Part shown: positions 50,772 through 63,339 of the stretch, piece by piece | Position numbering within the stretch: position 1 is the stretch's first letter | How the letters are laid out: every line of letters begins with the position of its first letter | Source of the DNA: Parus major | Lineage: Eukaryota > Chordata > Aves > Passeriformes > Paridae | Assembly (NCBI RefSeq): GCF_001522545.3 | Contig: NC_031773.1 | Span: 20,759,386 to 20,823,385, forward strand | Direction: 5' to 3' | DNA length: 64,000 bases | The notes under the pieces: generated by a model | What the model saw: only the letters and a program-made list of their open reading frames with translations | Told to the model about the DNA's origin: nothing | Databases searched by the model: none | Translations under genes and position numbers: made by a program

Positions 50772-51566
50772 TGCTGGGTTGACCTTGGCCAGCTGCCAAA
50801 CATACAACCAGCTGCTCTCTCATTCCCTTTCTTAATAGGACAGGAGAAGAAAATAAGATGGAAAAGTACCTGTGTCGAGGTAGACAGGGACATCACTTAA
50901 CAGTTGCCATCACAGGCAAAACAGGCTTGACTTGGGGAGAAGTAATTTAATTTGTGGTCAATCACAAGAGTTGGGTGGTGACAAACAGTGGTCAAAACTA
51001 AAATGCCTTCCACTCCCTTCATACCTCATCTTTTTCCCAGGCTCATTATCACTTCTTTATTTCCAGCTCATCTACCTCTTCCCCCCCCACCCTGAGTGGC
51101 ACAGTGAGAGAAGGGTAATGGGGGCTGTGATCAGTATGGAACAGCTTCTCTCTGCTGCTGTTTCCTCCTCTCACTTTTCCTTGTTCCAAGCATGGGTCTT
51201 CCCCAGGCTCTGCAGTCCTTCAGAAAATATCACGTGCTCCAGAATGGTCTCCATGGGCTGTTGGGGCACAGCCTGCTGCACCCTGGTCTGTGTGCTTGGG
51301 GCCTGAAGCACCTCCTGCACTGCTCTCACCTGAGTGTCACAGGACTGCTTCTCACACTTCTTTCCTCCTTCCGTACTGTTGTGTAACATTTTGTGCTTTC
51401 TCAAGTGTCTTTTCCCAGAAGTGCTGTCCCTGTGCCCGAGGGGTTCAGCCGTGCCCTGTGGAGGGTGGGTTGGAGCTGGCTGTGTCCGTCCCAGGGCAGC
51501 CCTGGCCTCCCCTCAGAGAGGCCACCCCTGCACCCTCTCTTGGTCAATGCCTGGGCAATGACACCT
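50772..51566. mobile_element. Decayed avian LTR-like interspersed repeat (family not assigned)
   Basis: The left end GCTGGGTTGACCTTGGCCAG is followed by AATAGGACAGGAGAAGAAAA, CAGGCAAAACAGGCTTGACT, GGGGAGAAGTAATTTAATTT, a C-rich CTACCTCTTCCCCCCC stretch, GAGAAGGGTAATGGGGGCTG, GGGCCTGAAGCACCTCCTGC and GAGGCCACCCCTGCACCC near the right end. These follow, in order and with many changes, a noncoding repeat I know to be common in bird genomes and take to be a solo LTR of an endogenous retroviral family. No protein-coding remnant is present. Family, strand and exact ends are not settled. Confidence 0.6.
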
Positions 51567-54468
51567 TGTGTGGTAACTTGTCTAAAACAAGAGGTTAAGT
51601 AGCTGGAAAAATACCTTTTCTGGACACAGGGAACATTCTTCTGTGATGCTTTTGAATCCTCGGCCTACAGAGTTATTTCCAGGACCTTTTTCAAGTTACA
51701 CCGCCATACTGGTCACCCTGGCCATTGCCTGGGATGGTGGGGCAGTGGCCCAGGCTGTGGTGAAAGGGGAGGTCACTACAGACAATTAAAAACAAAGCTT
51801 TTACAGCCTAAAACTGAAATTTGTGCTGTATGATCCAATTCAGGGGTTTCCAGTTGAGTGCTGTCAATCTTGCTTACCCAAGAAGAGCATCTATCTAAGT
51901 GTGTTAAATCATGCATAGGAAGAGCGAGACTCATTTAGAAGTGAACTGTGTGTTTGCACAACACAGTGATTGCTCATTTATTAGTGGAGTTTGTTCTTCT
52001 CTATGCATTTGGGATGTTTTCTAGTAGAATAATAATCTTGATTACTTTCTTCTGGTAACATTTAAGTCTGTCTTCCATCCCCCTTTCTTTTTGAAAAAGA
52101 TATAATTGACTTCTTGTTTCTTTTTTTTAGGTATAGGTGGACTGGATATTTTGCTCTTTTTATTTATCTGCCATAGCAGCCAGAGAAGGAATAGTCTTGA
52201 ATCAAGAGCTGCACAGTCCATTGTCATAGTGCTCCATTTTATTTAAAACAAAACAATTGGTTTTAGTAATGCAGGAGGAAAAAACATTTGACTTTACAAA
52301 TATTTCATTTCTATTCTCCCTAGCAATAAAAGGACACGTGGGAGTCACTTAAACCCCCTTGTATTAAATGTTACCGCTTCATGGTGATTACTGCTGTTCT
52401 CTGCAATTCGTCTAAAAACTGAGAGGGAAGGCAAGTCAGATTTGGCCTTCCTGTGTGTGAGGGTGGACCCTCACAGGTGCAAAGCAGCCTCTGCTTGCTT
52501 TGCACACCAATGGCATTGGTGGGTTTTTTTAATGTTGCAGTATTTTTGCCATATGTATTCAGGCCCAAACTAGATGTAATTTTAAAGCTAGAACATGAAA
52601 GAGCTGTTTTAGTTGGAAGTGTCTTGGGAGGCTTATTTATTTTCTCTTTTTGTCTCTCTCAGGTTTTATCTGTTACTTGAAGGAGACAAAGAAAACATGA
52701 ATATAGAGCTTACTGTCCATTGTGGCTTTGATCTGTTCCAGGAAGGAAATAAGGGCTGTGTAGGTGCACCCGGTCTCTAAAGGTGACCCCATACCACTGT
52801 TGAAGATCAGAGATTGACTTTCATCCCTCCTAGCTTTTAATGTGCCAGGGAAGGAAGAACAGGAACCAGAACTCTTTGCAAAAGCTTTTGCATTTTATTG
52901 CACAGCAGAAATACTTGCTTTTTCTGTTCTTTCCTCTCCCACCTGATGCATTTGAAGGAATGTTTGATTTTGAGCTGGCATTGAGAACTAATAGATAAGA
53001 TGGTGTGAAGAAGGCTGGCTGTTTGGACTGCAGCAGGTAGGGGAGAGCTCAGCACTTGAGTTGTGTGGCAATGAGGGAAAGATGGAGAGGTAACCTCAAT
53101 GTTATTTTTACAAAGTTACAGGCAGCACAAAGCTTTGACTGTCATGTGGTATGTTGGCAACTAGGCTGCATTTCTGGGTTTCAATACACTTTTTTTATTG
53201 TTCAGACTAGCAAAGTAGAACATCTAGGTTTATCCAATAGTTTGTTATGCAAGTGTACAGAAATATTGCATGTGAGTGTAATTCTGTTCACGTTTACACA
53301 TATTCTTATCCTTCCTGCACAAAAGAGGAATTAAATTCCTTTGATGAAAATCATGCTGAAATGCTGACAAGGGATGGATGGAATAAATGTTTTACACTAT
53401 TATTTGAATAGTCCAGTTGACTTTGAGACTGTTGATACACTTGTAAGAAAATCTATACTGAAGTACATGCAGTTTTTCTCTGAAGTCAGCTTATGTATCT
53501 TAATATCTCATTTTTTAGCACTGAGAGATCTTGTTCTGAAACAATACAAATCTTAGGGATTATTATAACTTCATATTATTGAGTCCTAATGCTTTAGGTT
53601 TGCAGAATACAACCACAAATCCTACAAATGCAAAAATCTTTCGGCAAATGGACTGTAGTTACTATATATTACTACAGCTGTCTAGTAGAGGGGACTTAAG
53701 AATTTATGTGATGTGGAAGCACAACACTTAATACTTTCCAGCACTAACCCCTCCTAGTAACCCCTTACTACTACTCAAAAGCTCTTGGGCTTTAACTGTG
53801 GTAGAGAATGCACGGGTGCAAGAACTGAGTTTATGTAGTTCTTCTTGCTGGAGAAGTTACATTGATTTTTCTAGTGTAGGTGATCACTTGAAATACAAAA
53901 AAACCTGGGAAAAATTATCTGTGAGGAGCCTCTGTAAGACAGGAACTTCTTCAGGTAGAATCAGGAAGCCAAATAAATGCAGTTAGAAACACACTAGTAG
54001 CCTTCAGCTAAAAACTGAGTAGCATCCAGTTACATACAGTAGTTCAACTTGGTGTTGTTAAAAATGTTGATGAATTTTAACCAAAAAAACCCTTTAAAAT
54101 TAGATTTGTCTTTCTAAATCAGGAGTTGAATCATATTTCCATTATTGCTTACTGATGCAAATTATATCAGATTCCTTTTTGAATGCAATAACTTCAGTTG
54201 TACTTTTTTAAGTGTATGGATAAAAGTGCTCTTTATAGTTTGAGTAAGACTTTATTTGATACTTACAGGATGTCAATTTTTAATGGTCTCTTTAAGCAAA
54301 ATAGTTTTAACACATTTCTGATCATTTTTGTGCAAGAGGAATTTTTTATGTACAAATTAAGTTTGTTTCTAAAATAATAAATTTCTTTTTTTTTTCATTT
54401 TTAAGTTTTAGTAGTTATGGCAAGGATGAGGGAACTGGACCCTATATGTCAGAACAAATGAAATTCAT
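51567..54468. other. Intron 1, no gene recognised
   Basis: Nothing recognised apart from short chance frames and a strong polypyrimidine plus TTAG acceptor-like sequence at about 52110-52130. Confidence 0.6.
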
Positions 54469-54727
54469 CACAGAGCCACAGAATCACACAAGGGGTCAGG
54501 TTGGAATGGACCACAGTCAATCATCTGGTCCGCCCTCCTTGCTCAAGCAGGTTCATCCCAGAGGAGGGAGACTCCACAGCCTCTCTGGGAAACCTGTTCC
54601 AGTGCTTGATCACCTGCACAGTAAAGTTCTTCCTCATATTCAGGTGGAACTTCCTGTGCATCAGTTTCTGCCCATTGCCTCTCATCCTGTTGCTTGGCAC
54701 CCCTGAGAAGAGCCTGGCTGGTGGAAA
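54469..54727 (-). mobile_element. CR1 LINE 3' fragment
   Basis: CACAGAGCCACAGAATCACA, AGGTTGGAATGGACCACAGT, CTTGCTCAAGCAGGTTCATC, GGAGACTCCACAGCCTCTCT, CAGTAAAGTTCTTCCTCATA, CCATTGCCTCTCATCCTGTT and CCCCTGAGAAGAGCCTGGCT are the complement of the CR1 3' end and C-terminal coding end. The copy is 5' truncated (right side) and has a minus orientation. Confidence 0.92.
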
Positions 54728-57700
54728 TGTCTGGCTGCATCTTGCAGGTCACGTTCCATCGTCAGCAGAGGTAAGGCAGGCGTTCCAGGGCTGCAGTCTC
54801 ATCTCTAGGTATTTCCATTAGGATGAGCAGACTGTGCTATGCCTGTTTGTCTGCACTGTCTGGAAGAGGGCGTAAGCTGATGCTTCAGCTGTCAGCTGAA
54901 TGTCATATTTTTTATGTAATATGTATTCAAGGACATCTTATGTGAGGGTACAAAGAGGAAGGAGCCCGCCACTATTCAATACTGACAGGACCAGAGTCTT
55001 TTGAACTTTTTGTTGTAGAAGCTTAGGCCACATTTACTGAAAAAAGTAGTATCTTGTTAATCATGATTCTTGTGCTCCTAGTTTGTTATACAAGGTTTTT
55101 GTCAAAGACTGAGCCTGGAAACTTTGTACAATGTAGGATGTGTTTGAATCTCTGAAAGCTCTTCCAGAACTTTATAAACTCGGAAATCTGTGTCTTGACA
55201 TAACATATGCTCTTGAATCTGTAGAAGGAAATTGTCATCAGAAAGTGTCTTTGAGCTTTAAGATTTGTGTCACAAGGATTTTATTGCCAGACAAGTTGCT
55301 GTGTAATTAACTGATGATTTGAAATCACAAGTTCTTGTCAAGTGGAATACTGCATCATTCTGAACTGAGATCTGTTTGTTTGAAAACAAAGTTAATTATC
55401 CTGTGCTTTTTAATATTTCTTTTGTGATTCTCTTTCTTTAGAAAATTAATTTTCTTAAAAATTCTGAGTATTTGGCTTATCTTCATTAATTTGCATTTAA
55501 ATTATGACTTTGGTCTTTTGTGCAGTTGGAATATAAAGAAATGTTGATAAAGACATAATTATGTAGCACTTTCCTTTAAGGGTTTATAACTGCTTACTAC
55601 TAAGATATGCAAGGGGAAAGGAAAAGAAATTGATAGTGTTGTGCTGATTCTGATACACTTTTCTTCCATAATGCATCTATTGCATACCCTGAAGTCCAAA
55701 CCAGAAATCTCTTCTACTGGCATGCAAGAGTTTTATGGGATAATTAACCTTTGTCCTCTGTAGTCTATAAAACAGAACAGAAGTCTGTGAGATTGTGGAT
55801 ATATAAATGCAGAATGCATAGAGGATATATTGTTTAAGCAAGATAGCATTAAGCAGATTGCTGGGTTTCCTCCTCCTCTATTTCCTTTGCTTTTCCATTA
55901 TGTTGACACTTGGATTAGAACTCAAGCTAGATGGTCACCCCCTCAAGTGCATTTGTAAGAATAGGCAAAGGAGGGGGAAATGTCTGTTGTATTCACTTAC
56001 ATGCACTTGTGGAGTCACCTCAGCAATGTAAATAGGTTTGACACATACAGTAAAAGTGTATATGTATGAATGAAATAGCAAAGAGTAGCTCTGAGTAGTT
56101 AAAATAGTGTACATTCTATAAAATATGTTATTATACACTACAGGAACTCTGCTATGAAGCATGGGGTTTTACAAGAGATGTAAAGGGGAAAAAGAGGAGG
56201 CAAACAAAATAGAAGAAGAGAAGATAATCACATGCTGTCTTCTGTCTCTGGGGAATCTTCTGTAAATTGGGAGATCATGAGTTTCTCATGTTATTGACAG
56301 TCTTTCAATTCAGAAAATTGAGAAATATGAAATAAATAATGAATTGCTACTTTGAATATCTTCTGATTCTCCCTTCCCCCAAGATTCTAACTTCAGTTTT
56401 AATTTTTGCTCATAGAAAATCATAGGCTTCCTTGAAAAACTTTGAATGTCTAGTCAAAGCAAAAACCAGAAAAAATAATAAATGTTATTTTATCTGCTCA
56501 AAACAACACAGCTCATTAAAACACTAGCTATACTTTTTTGGTTTTAGACGCTTTCAGAACTGTTAAAGATTTTTTGTGTTATTATCTTGTGGGATGCAGC
56601 TGTTAGTCACCCATTTTACAGTTGAAAGTTGTAGGCTTACACGTGGCTTCAAGCTGAGTTCTGAATAGAATTTATCTCTGTTACTTACAGTGATTATTAT
56701 CCCACGTAGGAAGTGAGGCGACTTCTGCACACCTTTCTGCACATCAAATGAAAACTGGTGGCAGACTCAAAATTTATGATTCACATTTGGATTTAATAGT
56801 CACCAGTGAGTCTTTACCTAGAGATAACAAACAGCTTTGGCTGTTGCAGTAGTTCAGATAAACATTTTTCTGCCTGCTAGCATTTTTTTGCTTTGTTTTT
56901 ATTCATTAATTCCTATCTGAACTATGACAGACACTAACAGTGTTACCCTGCAATCCCTTTTTTTTTTTTTTATTAAGGTCCTGATGAATTTGTGAAAACT
57001 GAATTTTAATTTTTTTTTTTCTGTTTTAAGATTGTGTGTATTTAAATGGGATGCAAGTAGGATTTATCACCTTTTACGAGAAGGATAGAAGATCATAATA
57101 ACTCCCCTGACCTAAACAGTCAGTTTTCCCAAGCTCACTGGATCTTTTCTTGGCTGGTGGTTTTGAGCACTTTCTATGCTAACAGCTAAAAGTTTTCTGC
57201 TTTTTAGCCTTCTTGTAAAGGATGTGTATAAACCTTTATGTTGTAAATACTAATACACAAACTCTGGCTAATTGGCTAATATTTTTTAAAGTACCATGAC
57301 TTTTTTCACTTATTATCTTTTTAATAGATGTGGTCTATTAGACAGAAATTGCTGTAATGCATTGCCTCTAGACTGAGTTCATGCTAGAAACCCTTGGCTG
57401 TATTAAGTGCCTGTGCATGGTAGCCTATTTCACTGTTTAATACTGTAGCAGGAGATCATGCCTGTACTCTTCCCACAGATGACTCTGATGGGATATTTCA
57501 TAGTTGGATGTATTATTGCCTGTCATCTTTAGACTGCACTCTTGTTCTTGGAGCCATGTATAAACATCCCTTATTCTGAATATTCTGCTGCTGTCTAAAA
57601 GTTAGTGGTTTCCTGGTAGAGCATATGTTGCCCATATGGGCTGCTCTACATGCTGCTTCCCTTCCAGTCATTCCTATCAACTGTGTTGTGGATCTGAGTG

Positions 57701-57892
57701 TTTTAAGTTCCAACACTGGATGACCTACATATGTCTGAAAACTAGCCTTTATTTTTTAGCCATTATAATTATTTTGGTTGAACTTCTGAAAGTGTTTAGA
57801 ATAAGTTGTGTTTAGAGGTAAATTTATCAAACTCAGTTTTGTGCAAAACGTTTGCATTGTGAGATTCTGTTTGGTGGTGTTTGTTTTCCCAG
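54728..57892. other. Intron 1, no gene recognised
   Basis: AT-rich with short T tracts (about 56958-56971). No repeat family or exon was recognised. Confidence 0.6.
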
Positions 57893-57939
57893 ACCAGGGA
57901 GGTTTGCTTTGTGCTCTTGGCAGCTGACAGAAGGTGTGG

Positions 57940-58200
57940 AAGAGCTGCCGGTGTGCCAGGTGCCTCTGCGAGGGGCTGAGGATGGTGTCACACCAGCGCT
58001 CCCCCCCTGCACTCGGTGTGCGCACGAGCCGCGCGCTGCACGGCGAGCTGGAGAGGCACTGCAGCGAAGGAGCAGCCGGGCTGGCACCTGTCCCAGAGCC
58101 CGCTGGCTGGCAGGGAGTCTGCCTCCAGTGCTGGCCGGAGGAAGGGAGAGCCAGCATGGGCTGAAACGGGAGCTGAGCTGGATGCTGAACCCACCCAGAG
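57940..58200. promoter_or_regulatory. Isolated intronic CpG-rich patch
   Basis: A block of about 260 bp has GC of roughly two thirds and about 16 CpG dinucleotides (my hand count), densest in CGCACGAGCCGCGCGC at about 58020-58036. The surrounding intron is AT-rich and CpG-poor. A consensus acceptor (GTTTGTTTTCCCAG) ends at about 57892 just upstream, and frames of 112-135 codons cross it on both strands without a recognised domain. It could be an alternative promoter or first exon, a noncoding exon, or a fragment of a GC-rich transposon. Confidence 0.4.
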
Positions 58201-58214
58201 CACCAAAAGGGTAG

Positions 58215-59907
58215 GAAACAAGGAAAATGAACTTGGGCAAGAATGGTACATGTTGAAAAGCGTCACTTGGGATGGATGCAAAGACAGTGATAGCAGTGGG
58301 AGTAACAAAGAGGTTCCTTCAGTAATAAAAAAAAACAAACTAATAACTGCCTAAGCAATTTTTATTACAAGATTCAGATAATTCACCAACATAATAAAAT
58401 CAATGACATGCTGGAGTTCTGTAGCCAAATATTTCTTGGGCAAAACAAACTTGTAAAACACAGCACCGAAGGGCCATCTGCTAACATGAGACACTATATT
58501 AAAACTTTTCACATTACCATTAGAACATGTGCATGCATGTAAAATGGGGTCTTGCAAATCTTTAAAAAGAAAAAAAAAAAAGAGTAATAGTATTTTGCAT
58601 CCAGTGTAAAATCTATTAAAATACAATAATTCAAAAAATATTTTGCAATTCTCCTTGTTAATACACATATTTGTGATTGTGTGGGATATTTTTAAGTGAG
58701 AGAATTAAATACATTTTCCAAAAGGTAGAAGTAATCAGCATAAAGGATTCTTGAGAAAAGACTTAGCACTAGGCTTTGCTATTGTCATGAAGTTCAGTAA
58801 TATGTTAACTCTTAGTCCGTGTTAGCAATGTAAGGGAAAAAAGCCCATTTCTGAGAGCCCACTCTGCATATCTTTGTGAGAAAAAAACTTGTAAATAAAA
58901 AAGTATGACACTGATCAGGAAAATCATACTTTTTTTATGTACTGGGTCACTCTGACTGAGCTGATGCAAATTGTGTAAGGTTCTTCCCAACTCTCTCTGA
59001 AGTGGCAAGGGGATTATGCTCTGTGTGTATTACCTCTGCTTTATTGTCTTGCTTTTTTCAGTTTCATTCTTTTTGTCATACTGATATAAATTTATGATTA
59101 ATCTCAAATCAGATTCATTTTCATACAAGCCTTTTAGCCTGGCTGTGATTGCACTGTAACTTGCCAGCCTTTGTACTGTTAACAAAGAAATAAACCTGGG
59201 ATTTTTGATCTTGGTTGAGTCTGGATTTTCACCAGTTCCTAACTGTGATTTGTTCCTGCCGTATCCTGGAACTGGATGATCACTTGCTCAGTTCACTCTA
59301 CTGGAGTGAAGAAAGAGCATATCACTTTTTGTTCTCTGTGTGTTACTTATACATCTTGCCTGGGAAATAATGCAGCTTCTCATCTGTAAGTTGCCTTCTC
59401 GAGGAAGGATGCTTTTGGAAAGAAGCTCTGTCCAGTACAACAGATCTATTAAAACTGATTTCTCCATCTCAGGAAATATCTCTTCAGTGCCTAAGGAGTC
59501 TGAATTTTAACCAGGAACTGTGATGTTTTGACCAGCATCCTAAATTGCTAAAGAAAGTCTCTCTTCACTGAGCACTTTTTAGGATCTTTCATGCTTATAC
59601 TACCCTGCTGTACAAATAAAATGAGAGGTAGAAACTGGAATAGAGACTAGTCCTTCTAAGCACTGTGTTAATAAGATGGGAGAAGATGGAAAATCTTATA
59701 TTTTGGATTCAGTGAAACTTTCCTGTGCAAAGGTGAATAAAACCGAGAATGACTTGTGCCAATGATAACACTAAGGCTTAAAAATTATGAAGCCAAATAC
59801 CACTATTCCAGAGCATTTGACAGATCAGGACAGTGGAAAGACAGTGTCTTGACACTCTTCTACAATGGTAAATACTGGCTCAGTTTGATTATCTCAGGAG
59901 ACTTTAA
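58215..59907. other. Intron 1, no gene recognised
   Basis: AT-rich. Only short chance frames. Confidence 0.6.
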
Positions 59908-60066
59908 ATATCACAGAACAGGTAGAGTTGGAAGGGAGCACTGGAGACAATGTACTCCATCCTCACTGCTCAAGCAGGGTCCCCTACAGCACATCACTCA
60001 GAATTGTGTCCAGATGGCTTTTGAGTATCTCCAGAGAAGGAGAATCCACAACCTCTGAGGGAAATG
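59908..60066 (-). mobile_element. CR1 LINE 3' fragment
   Basis: ATCACAGAACAGGTAGAGTT, GGAAGGGAGCACTGGAGACA, CTGCTCAAGCAGGGTCCCCT, GAATTGTGTCCAGATGGCTT, TTGAGTATCTCCAGAGAAGG and AGAATCCACAACCTCTGAGG are the complement of the CR1 3' end. The copy has a minus orientation and is about 160 bp. Confidence 0.92.
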
Positions 60067-60261
60067 CAGTCTAAGATGACTCACAAGACAGACAAAGTTT
60101 AATTCATTTTGATAACTTTGAAGTAAGTTGTGGGGTTTTTTTTCTATAAACTCTTCTTATACGAATTCATCAACATGATACTTAAAAATGAAGGATTTCT
60201 AAATTATCTTTGATAACCTGTTAGTGCTTTAGGCAGCTTGATTTATATGAAATCAGCTCTG

Positions 60262-60334
60262 TTCTGATTCCGGGTTTGCACTAAATGACTTCTAGGCATT
60301 TCTGCCAACCTTAAATTCTCTATGATTATATTGG
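60262..60334 (+). mobile_element. Probable CR1 3'-end fragment
   Basis: ACTAAATGACTTCTAGGCAT, TTCTGCCAACCTTAAATTCT and CTATGATTATAT resemble the last bases of a CR1 copy in + orientation. Only about 70 bp match, so the call is tentative. Confidence 0.5.
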
Positions 60335-62171
60335 AACAACGGATGATTACATGATTAGATTCAACTGATATTTCAAATTTAAAGTTCCAGGACTGCAAAC
60401 ATGACTGATTGCATGTGTGATTGCAGATGAGGTAATTAGTTTGTTAAAATTTGTTTGGAATTCATGCTTCAAATAGGTTTAGAAAAGACAATTTGACTAC
60501 TTTAAAATAAAGGCAATTTTTTCTAGTTGGTAATGACATATGCTGCTGTTTTAAATCTGAACTCTAAATCAAGTTTCTAAGATTTAGAATTTGTCACTTG
60601 GGTTGATTCCTTGTCCCCTGTGGACTGTTAGGATGTAGGAAGTTTGTTAACTTGTTCGGTTTTTTTCAACACTAATATGTATCTTTTAGAGTCAATATGC
60701 TTGACCAAATTTATTAACCATAATCCTTTCCTTTAATTAATTAGAATACTAATTATCCTATTTCCCCTCCGAATTTCCTGCCAAGAAATCTGTGATGCAG
60801 TCTTGCATAATAGATTTAATTGAAGTATTTTGGTTAATAAGACAGATCTGAACATACTTGGTTCAACTTCTTAGTTCAGTTCTTTTCCACAACTGCTTAT
60901 TTTTTTAAACTTTCTCTTGAAATTCAGTTTCATCTGTGTAAATGAGATCACCCTGTAGAAGCAGAGAGTGAAGTTGGGGTTTCCATCAGTCATTTAACTG
61001 GTTTTACAGCAACAAGTGCTATACAATGAGCATTTTTAACCTCATCCTCACTGAGGTAGTAGGATTTTGGGACTGTCAGCCCTCTGTCTCAACAAGTGCT
61101 TTGTTTGTAGAATTAGAGTTGTGTCCATGGATTGCATCTTCCCTGACTTAATTAAACTATCTGCTACTTTCATACAAATTTATTGAGCTTTTAATCAAAC
61201 AGCTTGTCTGCAGTCAACAGCTGAATTTGTCTCTGGGGTAGTGGGGGTACCTCAGGATAGAAGCTGTCTTCCAGACAGAAAATGTGTATGTATCTGTGTA
61301 TATGCTGTGTATAAAGATGAATGTCATGTGAGAAAAATATTTTGTGATCATTTTTGTGACATCACACAGTCTGACACTGATGTGTATGGATATATTGGAG
61401 GCTAGTTAAGGTGATAACTTTAATTCTGGTTTCTTTTGAATTACTGTTTTTTGCAAATTGAATGGGTAATTTAAACACAACTTGAGAATACAGTTCACTA
61501 TATTTAACTAATAAATGCATATTCCATTGTCGCTCTGTTTTAAACCTCGGAACAAGAATTCCTGTTCCTGAGAACATTTTGTAAACTTCCTGCAGATGTC
61601 TGTTACTACAGAAGGAGAGATGGGCTAGCAGGTATTAACGTATTGACTGTACTTGTCAATACAGGCAAACCTCTGTACAGTCAAACCTCTTGATACAGAT
61701 ACTTTTTTAGTTTTAACATGGGAAACCAGGAGACTTTCAGATAGATAGACAGACAGATCTGTGAATCTAAAGAAAGCTTCAGGGACAGCACAAAGTAAGT
61801 CTAGGGTGTTGATTTAACCTCAAGGATTTACTGCAAATGAGGTCAAGATTTAGAGCCTCTATGGTATACTGCATGCATCTTATCTAAAAGAACCAAATAT
61901 TAGGCAGTGAAAATTACAGATCATTACCAGCTTCTTCTTTACTTATTTGTAGGAGGAGCAAATATTTACTGAAATGAAACAATGCTACATTGGATATGTT
62001 ATTTTATAGAAAGAGCTAAATCCTGGAATCCTGACAGCTTACAATCTAGCTAGTGGGCATCAAGTTTTTCATCCAAATTGAGGGTGTTTAAAAATAGGCG
62101 TAATTCAGCTTTATTGAAAGGAGTTATGGCCAAAAATCATAAAAATACTCAATTGCTTGATCTAATGCAAT

Positions 62172-62195
62172 GTTTTTTTTCTTTCTTTCTTTCCA
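62172..62195. repeat. T tract plus (CTTT)n
   Basis: A T run followed by about three CTTT units, ending in CCAG. The end looks like a splice acceptor, but no exon is recognised after it. Confidence 0.8.
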
Positions 62196-63311
62196 GTGAA
62201 AAATATCAGATGCTGAGAAGAAAAACAGGAAAGGGGGGAAAAAATAACACAAAAGCTCTTAACAAAACCAACACACCAAACTAAAACCCTGTGTATGCAC
62301 TTCCAAATAATCATGTCTAGCTTCTCTCTCCAAGCCAAAGTTAAACAATCCCCTGAACTTTGAGATTTATTTTCCTCATTGGTATTCAAATTGTTGCTTT
62401 TGGGGTTGGTGTTGGTGTGGAAGTGGTAGTAACTGATAAACAGCTTTCAGTTGGTTAGTGGCTGTAGTACCTTGCTGGTGCTTTTGCTTTTTGCCTTTCC
62501 TCCTTTCTGCAAGTTTGTTATGAATTGGGTGTTTCATGCTCACGTGCATTGCTGAGCTCAAGGGCCTTTCAGAGGCAAGTATTGCTGTCTCTGCTACTTG
62601 TTTTCTCTGGCAAGGCAGCAGAAGCCAGTGCTGTCAGCTGGTCATCTTCTGGACACAGTGCTGTCCCACTGATGAGGCACAAGTAGCTGAGACAGTGCTT
62701 TAAAACACAAAAATACTGTTGAGGGCTATTTCTGCTCTCCATATCACTGCAGTCCTCTCATTACTCACCTATCTTTGTTTTTCTGTTGAAATTCTGTCCT
62801 TTGTGCTGGCACAGACCTGGCTGGGCTTGTGTGAAGAAGCACTTTCTTTTTTCTCCTCTTTCATGGATAAACTCTGCCAGTGTTGAAATACTTGGGATAC
62901 AGTCTTCTGTTACTTGTGGATGCTGGAAAGCCTTGTTCACAATGGACAGATGGATGTTTGACCTTTGAAGTCAGGGACAAACTCAATAGGAGTGTAGTGG
63001 AACAGAATAAGGACAAATGTTATGAGGCAGAACTCTGATAGGGACTGGAAGGAGTGGGAAGGATCATTTTAGGGTGGGAAGTAATTTCAAGGGAACTAGA
63101 AGATTCTCCTCAGTACTCTCTTAGTGTCTTTTCCAGCACAGGTGAAAGATCCAATTGGTTCATAAGAGGTTTGCCTGCTTTCCTGTTGTATTCAGCCTTT
63201 GAGTTAAGACTCACTTGGAGCATACAATTCAAGAACTCATAGTCCTCCTTCCTACACTTTCTTGCAGAGTAAGTGGAGAAGGCAATAAGGAGTTACATAT
63301 TGATGAACCAG

Positions 63312-63339
63312 AAAAAAAAAAAAAAAATCAAAAAAAAAT
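63312..63339. repeat. Interrupted A-rich tract
   Basis: A run of 16 A, then TC, then nine more A. Low-complexity sequence. Confidence 0.85.

Noticed and set aside
52106..52131. Strong acceptor-like polypyrimidine plus TTAG as an exon start
   Set aside because: No open frame or donor of interest follows, and T-rich tracts are common throughout this intron.
62541..62546. E-box CACGTG as a clock-type element
   Set aside because: A lone 6-bp motif carries too little information to claim function.
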